Assembly (NCBI GenBank): GCA_033782935.1
Contig: JAWQEG010001559.1
Location: 1-64,000 of the forward strand
Direction: 5' to 3'
Length of the DNA: 64,000 bases
Source of the DNA: Petrolisthes cinctipes
Taxonomy: Eukaryota; Arthropoda; Malacostraca; Decapoda; Porcellanidae
The translations under genes and the position numbers were made by a program. Below are positions 44,101 to 55,751 of the stretch, piece by piece. Each line of letters starts with the position of its first letter. Position 1 is the stretch's first letter. The notes below the pieces were generated by a model. That model made no database searches, had not been told where the DNA came from, and was given only the letters and a program-made list of their open reading frames with translations.

Positions 44101-47100
44101 CACTGTAATGACACACACTCCCACCAACCTATGAATGACTGTTGATATTTACACTTTAAACTCTGTAATAGCACCCACACACACCATGAATGACAGTTGA
44201 TATATACAGTCCAAGCACTGTAATGACACCCACTCACCCACCACCCCATGAATGACTGTTGGTATTTATAATCCAAGCACTGTAAAGACACCCACACACC
44301 TCCCATTTCATTAATGACCGTTGATATTTACAATCCAAGCACTGTATTGACACCCACACACCCACCACCCCATGAATGTCTGTTGATATTAACAGTCCAA
44401 GCACTGTAATGACACCCACACACTTACCATCCAATGAATGACTGTTGATATTTACAGTCCAATCTCGGTAATGACACCCACACACCCACCACCCTTTGAA
44501 TGACTGTTGATATTTACTGTCCAAGCACTGTAATGACATCCACACACCCACCACCCCATGAATGGCTTGATATTTACAGTCCAAGCACAGTACTGACTCG
44601 CATACATCCACTACCCCATGAATGACTGTTGATATTTAGAGTCCAAGCAATGTCATGACACCCACACACCCACCACCCCATGAATGACTGTTGATACTTA
44701 CAGTTAAAGCACTGTAATGACACCCACACACCAATCAAGCCATGAATAACTTTTGATATTTACAGCCCTAGCACAGTAATGAAACCCACACACCCACCAC
44801 CCGATAAATGACTGTTGATATTAACAGTCCAAGCAATGTCATGACACCCACACACCCACCACCCCATGAATGACTGTTGATATTAACAGTCCAAGCACAG
44901 TACTGACACGCATACATCCAATATGCTATTAATGACTTGATATTTACGGTCCAAGATTTGTAATTACACCTACACACCCACCACCCCATGAATGATTGTT
45001 GATATTTACAGTCCAGGCACTGTAATGACACACACAAACACCAACCTATGAATGACTGTTGATATTTAGAGTCCAAGCTCTGTAATAGCACCAATACACA
45101 CCATGAATGACAGTTGATATTTACAGTCCGAGCACTGTATTAACACCCACACACTGACAACCCCATGAATAACTGTTGATATTTACAATCTAAGCACTGT
45201 ATTGACACCCACACACTGACCACCTCATGAATAACTGGTGATATTTACAGTCTAAGCACTGTAATGACACTCACACACCATCCACCCCATAAATGACTGT
45301 TGATATTTACATTCCAAGCACTGTAATGAGACCTACACACCAACCACCCCATAAATGACTATAGATATTTACAGTCCAAACACTGTAATGACACCCTCAC
45401 ACCCACCACCCCATGAATGCCTGTCGATATTAACAGTCCAAGCACTGTAATGAAACCAACACACTTACAATACCCTGAATGACTGTTGATATTTATAGTC
45501 CAAACACTGTAATGACACCCACACACCCACCACCCTTTATATGACTGTTAATATTTACAGTCCAAGAATTGTAATAACACCCACCATTCCATGAATGACT
45601 GTTGATATTTACACTCCAAACACTGTAATGAAAACCACACACCCACCATTCCATGAATGACAAGTGATATTCACAGTCCAAGCACTGTAATGACACCCCT
45701 ACACCCACAACTAAATTAATGACTGTTGATATTTACAGACCAAGCACTGTAATGACACCCACAAACCCACCACCCAATGAATAGTTGTGGATATTTACAG
45801 TCCAAGCACTATAATGACAACCAAATACCCACTACCCCATGAAAGATGGTTGATATTTACAGTCCAAGCACTGTAATGACACCCCCACACCCACCACCCC
45901 ATGAATGACTGTTGATATTTACACTCCAAGCACTGTAATGACACCCACACACCCACCACTCCATGAATGACTGTTGATATTTACAGTCCAAGCACTGTAG
46001 TGACACCCACACACCCACCACTCCATGAATGAGTATTGATATTTACTGTTCAAGTAGTGTAATGACGCCCACACACCCACCACCCAATGAATGACTTGAT
46101 ATTTACAGTCCAAGCACTGCAATGACACTCTCCTCCCCATGAATGACTGTTGATATTAACAGTTAAAGCACTGAAATGAAACCCACACACACACAACCCC
46201 ATGAATGACTGTTGATACATACAGTTCAAGCACTGTAATGACACCCACACACCAATCACGCCATGAATGACATTTGATATTTACAGTCCTAGCACTGTAA
46301 TGAAACCCACACACCCACCACCCCATGAATGACTGTTGATATTTACAGTTCAAGCACTGTCATGACACCCATACACCCACCACCCCATGAATGACTGTTG
46401 ATTTTACCAGTCCAAGCACAGTACTGACACCCATACATCCACTACCCCATGAATGACTTAATATTTACAGTCCAAGATCTGTAATTACACCTACACACCC
46501 ACCACCCCATGAATGACTGTTGATATCTACAATCCAAGTACTGTAATGACACCCACACACCCACCACCCCATGAATGACTGTTGATATTTACAATCCAAG
46601 CACTGTATTAACACCCACACACTGACAACCATATGCATAACTGTTGATATTTACAATCCAAGCACTGTATTGACACTCACACACTGACCTCCTCATAAAT
46701 GAGTGGTGATATTTACAGTCTAAGCACTGTAATGACACTCACACACCATCCACTCCATGACTGACTGTTGATATTTACATTCCAAGCAATGTAGTGTGAC
46801 CTACACACCAACCACCCCATGAATGACTGTTGATATTTACATTCCAAACACTGTAATGACACTCACACACCATCCACCCTATGAATAACTGTTAATATTT
46901 ACAGTCAAAGCACTGTAATGACACCCAAACAAAATCCACCCCATGAATGACTGTTGATATTTACAGTCCTAGCACTGTAATGACACCCACACATCCACCA
47001 ACCCATTAATGACCATTGATATTTATAGTCCAAGCACTGTAATAAGACCAACACACCCACCACCCCATAAATGTCTGTTGATATTAACAGTCCAAGCACT

Positions 47101-50100
47101 GTAATAACACCAACACACTTACTATACCATGAATGACTGTTGATATTTACAGTCCAAGCACTGTAATAACACCCACTATTCCATGAATGACTGTTGATAT
47201 TTAAAGTCCAAGCACTGTAATGACACACACACACACCATCCCATAAATGACTGTTGATATTTACACTCCAAGCACTGTAATGCAACACACACAACCACCA
47301 CTCCATGAATGACGGTTGATATTCACAGTCCGAGAACTGTAATGACACCCCTACACCCACCGCTAAATGAATATCTGTTGATATTTACAGACCATGCACT
47401 GTAATGACACCCACACACCTACCACCCCATGAATGTCTGTTGATATTTACAGTCCAATCACTGTAATGACACCGACACACCCAACATTCTATGAATAACT
47501 GTTGATATTTACACTCCAAGCACTGTAATGACACCCACACACCCACCACCCTTTAAATGACTGTTGATATTTACAGTCCAAGCACTGTAATAACACCTAC
47601 CAACCCATGAATGACTGTTGATATTTAAAGTCCAAGCACTATAATTACACACACACCCACCATCCCATAAATGACTGTTGATATTTACACTCCAAGCACT
47701 GTAATGACACCCACACACCCAACAACCCATGAATGACAGTTGATAATCACAGTCCAAGCACTGTAATGACACCCTACACCCGCCACTAAATAAATGACTG
47801 TTGGTATTTACAGACCAATCACTGTAATGACACCCACACACCCACCACCCCATGAATGTCTGTTGATATTTACAGTCCAATCACTGTAATGACATCCACA
47901 CACCCACCATCCCATTAATAGCTGTTGATATTTACAGTCTAAGTACAATAATGATACCCAAACACCCACTATCCCATGAAAGATGGTTGATATTTACAGT
48001 CCAAGCACTGTAATGACACCCCCACAGCCACCACCCCATGAATGACTGTTGATATTTACAGTCCAAGTACTGTAATGACACCCAAACACCCACCACCCCA
48101 TGAATGACTTGATATTTACAGTCCAAGCACTGCAATGACACTCCCCTTCCCATGAATGACTGTTGATATTTACAGTTAAAGCACTGAAATGAAACCCACA
48201 CACACACCACCCCATGAATGACTGTTGATACTTACAGTTAAAGCAGTGTAATGACACCCACACACCAATCATGCCAGGAATGACTTTTGTATTTACAATT
48301 CAAGCACTGTATTAACACCCACACACCCACCACCCCATGCATAACTGTAGATATTTACAATCCAAGCACTGTATTGACACCTACACACTGACCACCTCAT
48401 GAATGACTGGTGATATTTGCAGTCTAAGCAATGTAATGACACCCAAACACCCACCAATCCATGAATGACTGTTGATATTAACAGTCCAAGCACAGTAATG
48501 ACACCCATACACCCCTCACCCCATCAATAACTGTTGATATTTACAGTCCAAGCCCTAAAATGACACCCACACACCCAATACTCCATGAATGACTGTTAAT
48601 ATTTACAGTCTAAGCACTGTAATGATACTCACACACCCAACACCCTATTAATGACCATTAATATTTATAGTCCAAACAGTGTAATGACACCCACACACCC
48701 ACCACCCATTGAATGACTGTTGATATTTATAGTCCAAGCACTGTAATGACACCCACACATCTCCAACCCCATCAATGACATTTGATTTTTACAGTCCAAG
48801 CATTGTAATGATACCCACACACCCACCACGTTATGAATATCTGTTGATATTTACAGTCCAAGCAATGTCATGACACCCAAACACCCACCAATCCATGAAT
48901 GACTGTTGATATTAACAGTCCAAGCACAGTAATGACACCCATACACCCCCCACCCCATCAATAACTGTTGATATTTACAGTCCAAGCCCTAAAATGACAC
49001 CCACACCCAATACTCCATGAATGACTGTTGATATATACAGTCCAAGCACTGTAATGACATTCACCACCCAATGAATAACTGTTGATATTTACAGTCCAAG
49101 CACTGTAATGACACCCACACACCCACCACCCCATAAATGATGTTGATATTTACATTCCATGCAAAGTAATGAGACCCACACACCAACCACCCCATTAATG
49201 ACCATTGATATTTATAGTCCATGCACTGTAATGACACCCACACACCACCACCCAATGAATAACTGTTAATATTTCAGTCCAAGCACTGTAATAACACCCA
49301 CACCCCCACCACCCCATGAATGACTGTTGGTATTTACAGTCAAACCTCTGTAATGTTACCCACACACCCATAACCCCAAGAATGACTGTTGATATTTACA
49401 GTTCAAGCACTGTAATGACACCCTCACACCCACAACTCCATGAATGATGTTTGATGTTTACAGTCTTAGCACTGTAATGACACCCACACCCCCACCACCC
49501 GATTAATGACTGTTGATGTTGACACTCCGAGCTCTGTAATGACACACACAAACCCACAACTCCATGAATGACTGTTGGTATTTACAGTCAAACCTCTGTA
49601 ATGACACCCACACACCCACCACCTCATGAATGACTGTTGATATTTTCAGTCCAAGCACTGTAATCACACCTACAACCCCATTAATTAATGTTGATATTTA
49701 CAGTACAATCACTATAATGACACCCACACACCCCATGATTGACTGTTGATATTAACTATCCACTCACTGTACTGACACCAACACACCCACCACCCCATTA
49801 ATGACTGTTGATATTTAAAGTCCAGGCAATGTAATGGAACCCACATACCCACCACCCAATGAATGACAGTTGATACTTACAGTCCAAGCACTGTAATTAC
49901 ACCCACACACCTACCACCCAATGAATGACTGTTGATATTTACCGTCCAAACATGTAATGTTACCCATACAACCACCACCCCATGAATGACTCTTGATATT
50001 TACAGGCCAAGCACTGTAATGATACCCACAAACCCACCACAACGTGAATGACTTTTGCTATTTACAGTCCATGCGCTGTAATGACACCCACACATACACC

Positions 50101-51490
50101 AACATATGAATGGCTGTTGATATTTGCAGTCCAAGCTCTGTAATAACTACCACACACCCAGCACCCCATGAAAGACTGTTGATATTTACAGTCCAAGCAC
50201 TGTATTGCAACACACACACCCACCACCCCGTGATTGACTGTTAATATTTACAGTCCAAGCACTGTAATGACACCCACACACCCAGCACCCCATGAATAAC
50301 TGTTGATATTTACAGTCCAAGCACTCTAATGACACCCACACACCCAACACCCCATAAATGACTATTGAAATTTACAGTCAAAGCACTGTAATGACACCCA
50401 CACACCCACCAGCCTATGAATGAATGTTGATATTTACAGTACAAGCACTGTAATGACACCCACCACCCCATGAATGATGGTTGATATTTATAGTCCAAGC
50501 ACTGTAATGACACCCACACACTTACCACCCCATGAATGACTGTTGATATTTACAGTCCAAGTACTGTAATGACAATAACCACCCCATGAATGACTGTTAA
50601 TATTTACCGTCTATGCACAGTAATGACACCCACAAACCCACCACACTATGAATGACAGTTGATATTTACAGTCAAAGCACTGTAATGATACCCACACTAC
50701 CACCACCCCATGAATGACTGTTGATATTTACAGTCTTATCATTGTAATGATACCCAGAGACCCACAATCCAATGAATGACTGTTGATAACTACAGTCCAA
50801 GAACTGTAATGACACACACACACCTACCACCCTATGAGTGACTGTTAATTTTTACATTCCAAGCACTGTAATGACACCCACATACCAACCACCCATGAAT
50901 GATTGTTAATATTTACAGTCCAAGCACTGTAATGACACCCAAACTCCAACCACAGCATGAATTACTGTTGATATTTACAGTCTAAGCACTGTAATGACAC
51001 CCAAACACCCACCACCCCAAGAATGACTGTTGATATTTACAGTACAAGCTCTGTAATGACATACACACACCCACAACACAATGAATGACTGCTGATATTT
51101 ACAATCCTATCACTGTAATGACGACCACACTCCCACCACTCACAATGACTGTTGATATTTACAGTCCAATCACTGTAATGACACCCACACACTTACCATC
51201 CTATGAATCACTGCTGACATTTACAGTCCAAGAACTGTAATGACACCCACACACCCACCACCCCATGAATAACGGTTGATATTTACAGTCCAAGCACTGT
51301 AAAGACATCCACACATCTACCACCCCATGAATAACTGTTGATTTTGTACTGTCGAAGTTCTGTAATGACACTTACATACCCACCACCCCATTAATGACTG
51401 TTGATATTTACAGTCCAAGCAGTGTAATGACACCCACACACCTACTATCCCATGAATGACTGTTGATATTTACAGTCCAAGCACTGTAGT
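29200..51490. repeat. Satellite A array, first block (62-bp monomers)
   Basis: Continuous tandem copies of a 62-bp monomer built as CAGTCCAAGCACTGTAATGA, then a variable CA/CCACC-rich part, then CATGAATGACTGTTGATATT and TA. A frequent 54-bp variant lacks eight bases of the CACAC part; others insert ATATTA before CAGT. The CACTGTAAT core and TGTTGATATTTACAGT are the best conserved parts, and the CA-rich part varies most. Local higher-order duplications are described in the findings. 62 mod 3 is 2, so every frame cycles through the same peptides (such as CLDCKYQQSFMGWW on the minus strand); the dozens of 60-150-residue ORFs are artefacts. Confidence 0.97.
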
Positions 51491-51495
51491 GACAC
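51491..51495. repeat. Target-site duplication of solo LTR 1, left copy
   Basis: GACAC, repeated at 52294-52298; part of the satellite core CACTGTAATGACACC. Confidence 0.85.
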
Positions 51496-52293
51496 TGTAA
51501 AGTAATAACCAGGATCTTTTATCTTATTTGAGTTCTCACCAATCTGAGGCTGAGGGAAACGAGGAGAAAACTATATACATTTATTTACAATATATATATT
51601 GGATAACATACATATCAGAGGTGTCCCCCACAACATTAATCTTCGAATATACATTAAATCAACTCCCTGCCAGAGCCCTTCCCTGTCATTACACGTACAG
51701 GCGTACGGCACTAACACCAGCCACACGGTCACGGAGACTGTTTGGAGGTGCTCTACTGGCCACACCAGCTCGCGTCTGCTATCACCTCACCGGCTCTGGG
51801 CCTCACACTCTCCACCACGGACTCCACTGGCAGGGGATATCGCTCCACAAGGTTGAGGGGGTCACTTCCACAAAACATACAGGAGTACAGGAAATCAGGT
51901 ACAGGATGCCTCTCTCGCCCGGCCCTTGACGAGGGTAGGATCCCGCCTCCTATGTTAAAAATCAAAGTAATACAAATTAGCACAGTCCCACTATTAATAA
52001 ATGAGTCATGGATGACACGCAAACTTAAACAAAAAGCACTCAGAAAACTAACGTTATACTGGAGAAACACAGTAAATAAGTTTCACTACCCAATACCAAT
52101 ATAAGATCACAGGATGGTCTTACCGTCGTGTTTGGAGGTTGCGAGTCTAGTGAGGAATGGGATGCCCAAGAAACTCCAAGATAACTCGGATGGTGGCTCG
52201 AAATGAACTCGAAACGCCTTATAAGGTCCATCCATTAGCTCGAGCCCATATAAGTAATTACTTACTTATTGCCCGTTTGCCTATTCCCTTACA
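51496..52293. mobile_element. Solo LTR 1 (798 bp) in satellite A
   Basis: A non-satellite insert that begins TGTAAAGTAATAACC and ends CTATTCCCTTACA, so the ends form TGTAA...TTACA. It is flanked by GACAC on both sides, a 5-bp duplication typical of Ty3/gypsy or retroviral-type integration. No pol or gag is present, so it is a solo LTR left by recombination, or an unrecognised short element with LTR-like ends. Orientation is not determined. The ORFs inside (51528-52104) show no recognised domain. Confidence 0.8.
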
Positions 52294-52527
52294 GACACCA
52301 ACCCACCCAGCTTCCCATGACTAACTGTTGATATTTACATTCCAAACACTGTAATGACACCCACACACCCACCACCCAATAAGTGACTGTTGATATTTAC
52401 AGTCCAAGCACTGTAATTACACCCAACACCATGAATTACTTTTGATATTTACAATCCAAACACTGTAATGACATGCACACACACACCATCCGATGAATGA
52501 CTGTTGATATTTACAGTTCATGCACTG
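52294..52527. repeat. Satellite A between the two inserts
   Basis: About 230 bp, three to four monomers, beginning with the right GACAC copy and ending GCACTG at solo LTR 2. Confidence 0.95.
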
Positions 52528-53135
52528 TGTGACGTGAAGCACGAGTGGCCTGAACCAGCCTTAACTACCTGTTGGGGGAATACATTAACTACCATCATCT
52601 GTCCAAGGAACGAGCGAGGAAAGGCAACCAATGGCAGAGTGTGTGTGCATGAGTTTATCTGTGGGATTGGTCAAGTTTTCCCGCGTTGAGGGAGTAGGTT
52701 CATTGGCTCAGGCATCTAAGATGCACATACGTCATGCCTTCAACAGGGTCTATAAGGGCAGGAAGACGGTGCTTCAGAGATTCCCTCTGCTTCTTGTGCT
52801 CCGGGTGGATTGGTGGTGCATTGTGGTGGTGACCGGGTTGGTGAAGTATTTGTAAGTAGCATTAAGGTTTAATATTTAAGGTCTAGTATTAAGGTGATTA
52901 TTTTTGTATTACATAAGTTGGGAGAACAGAAAATTGTTAATGTATTGTGTCAAGTTAATATTGTCAATGTATTCCAGGTACTTGAGTGAGATGCATATTG
53001 TTTGTGAATTAAATTAATGTTATTTTTCTCAGTGTTTCAAGTATGCTCCTATAGTGTTAATCTAAAGTATTTGGGAAAGCAACGGTGCATTTTTTCTCTT
53101 GGGTGCATCGGGTCTTATTAGTAAAGAACGTGACA
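52528..53135. mobile_element. Solo LTR 2 (608 bp) in satellite A
   Basis: Non-satellite insert with near-inverted ends TGTGACGT...ACGTGACA, flanked by ACTG on both sides (52524-52527 and 53136-53139), a 4-bp duplication. The interior is GC-richer at first, then AT-rich with no recognised coding domain. Size, termini and duplication fit a solo LTR of another Ty3/gypsy-like family. The last base before the right satellite resumes as ACTGCAATAACACC, one substitution from the usual core. Confidence 0.72.
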
Positions 53136-54346
53136 ACTGCAATAACACCTACCACCCCATAAATGACTGTTGATATTTACAATCAAAGCACTGTAATGGC
53201 ACCCACATAATCACCATCTCATAAATGAAGAATGATATTTTAGGTCCAAGAACTGTAATGACACCCAAAAACCCACCACCCCATGAATGACTATTGATAT
53301 TTACAGTCCAAGCACTGTAATGACCCTCACAAACCCATCACCCAATGAATGACTGTTGATATTTACAGTTCAAGCACTGTAATGACACCCACACACCCAC
53401 CATCCCATTAATGACTGTTAATATTTACAGTCCAACCACTGTAATGACACTCACACACCCAGCACCCCATGAATAACTGTTGATATTTACATTACAAGCA
53501 CTGTAATGACACCCACACACCCACCACCCAATGAGTGACTGTTAATATTTACAGTCCAAGTATTGTAATGACACCCAACACTCCATGAATGACTGTTAAT
53601 ATTTACAGTCCAAGCACTGTGATGACACCTAAACACACACCACCCAATGAATTACTTTTGATATTTACAGTCCATGCACTGTAATGACACCCACACACCT
53701 ACCACCCTATAAATGACTGTTGATATTTACAGTCCAAATGCTGTAATGACACCAACACACACACCACCCCATGAATGACTGTTGATATTTACAGTCCAAG
53801 CACTGTAAGGATACCCACACACCCACCACCCCATGATTGACAGTTGATATTTATAGTCCAAGCAATGTAATGATACTCACACACCCAGCACCCCATGAAT
53901 AACTGTTGATATTTACATTACAAGCACTGTAATGAAACCCACACACCCACAACCCAATAAGTGACTGTTGATATTTACAGTCCAAGCACTGTAATGACAC
54001 CCAAACACCCCCCTCTTAATGAATGACTGTTGATATTTACAGTCCAAGCACTGTAGTGACACCCAACACCATGAATGATTGTTGAAAATTACAGTCCAAG
54101 CACTGTAATGACATGCTCACACACACCACCCGATGAATGATTGTTGATATTTACAGTCAATGTACTGCAATGACACCCACCAAACCATGAATGACTGTTG
54201 ATATTTACAATCAAAGCACTGGAATGACATCCACACACCCACCACCTCATGAATGACTGTTGATATTTACAGTCCAAGCACTATAATGACATCCACACAC
54301 CCATGACCATGATGAATGACTGTTGATATATACAATCCAAGCACTC
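53136..54346. repeat. Satellite A array, second block
   Basis: 62-bp-type monomers, same orientation as the first block, ending at the inverted island. Confidence 0.97.
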
Positions 54347-54490
54347 GGGTTGTAAATACCAACAGTCATTCATTGGCTGGTGGGTGTGTGGATGTCATTA
54401 CAGTGCTTGGACTGTAAATATCAACAGTCATTTATAGGGTGGTGGGTGTGTGGGTGCCATTACAATGCTTGGACTGTAAATATTAACAGA
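54347..54490. repeat. Inverted island of satellite A monomers
   Basis: About 144 bp in which the monomers read in the opposite direction. Plus-strand TGTCATTACAGTGCTTGGAC and CTGTAAATATCAACAGTCAT replace their complements. Roughly two and a third monomers are inverted, with abrupt switches at GCACTCGG and at AACAGAGCTTGTTGATATT. Confidence 0.92.
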
Positions 54491-55740
54491 GCTTGTTGAT
54501 ATTTACAGTCCAAGAACTGTAATGACCCCCACACACCCACCACTCCATGAATGACAATTGATATTTACAGTCCAAGCACTGTAAAGACATCCACACACCC
54601 ACGACCCCATGAATGACTGTTGATATATACAGTCCAAGCACTGTATTGACACCCACCACCCATGAATGACTGTTGATATTTTCAGTCCAAGCACTGTAAT
54701 GACACCAACACACTAACCACCCCATGAATGACTGTTGATATTTACGGTCCAAGCAATGTAATGACACCCACACACCCACAAGCCCATGAATGACTGTTGA
54801 TATCTACAGTCCAAGCACTGTAATGACCCCCACACACCCACCACCCCATAAATGACTGTTAATATTTACAGTCCGTGCACTGTAATGACACCCACACACC
54901 CACCACCTCATGAATGACTGTTGATATTTACAGTCCAAGCACTGTATTGAAACCAATCAACCCATGAATGACTGTTGATATTTACAGTCCAAGCACTGTA
55001 ATGACACCCACCACCCCATGAATAACTGTTGATATATACAGTCCAAGCTCTGTAATGACACCCACACACCCACCACCCCTTGAATGACTGTTGATATTTA
55101 CAGTCCAAGCACTGTAATGAAACCCACACACCAACCACCACATTATGACTCCTGATATTTACAGTACAAGCACTGTAATGACACCCACCACCCCATGAAT
55201 GACGGTTGATATTTACACTCCAAGCACTGTAATGACACCCACACACCCACGACCCCATGAATGAATGTTGATATGTACAGTCCAAGCACTGTAATGACAC
55301 CCACCACCCCATAAATGACTGTTGATATTTTCAGTCAAAGCATTGTAATAACACCCACAGACTAACCACCCCATGAATGACTGTTGATATTTACAGTCTG
55401 AGCACTGTAATGACACCCACACACCCACCACCCATGAATGACTGTTAATATTTACAGTCCAATTACTGTAATGACACCTAAACAATCACCACCCCATGAA
55501 TGACTGTTGATATATACAGTCCAAACACTTTCATGACATCCACACACCCACCACCTAATGAATGATTGTTTATATTTACAGTCCAAGCACTGTAATGACA
55601 CTAACCACCCCATGAATGACTGTTGATATTTACAGTACAAATCAATATAATGACACCCACACACCCCATGATTGACTGTTGATATTTACTATCCACGCAC
55701 TGTACTGACACCCACACACCCACCACCCCATGAATGACTT
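54491..55740. repeat. Satellite A array, third block
   Basis: Returns to the main orientation and continues to the border with satellite B at about 55740, where the last monomer ends ...CATGAATGACTTTTTGAAC. Confidence 0.96.
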
Positions 55741-55751
55741 TTTGAACAACA

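Noticed and set aside
29488..51000. Dozens of 60-150-residue minus-strand ORFs rich in CLDCKYQQSFMGWW-type peptide
   Set aside because: They are readings of the 62-bp satellite, whose length shifts frame each unit. Stops appear at random monomer variants and no start or domain is conserved.
51528..52231. Several ORFs within solo LTR 1
   Set aside because: No recognisable domain, overlapping on both strands, and inside a unit defined by LTR-like ends.
29200..55740. CRISPR array, considered because of regular repeats
   Set aside because: Repeats are contiguous with no unique spacers, monomers are diverged, and the context is eukaryotic transposons; this is a satellite.
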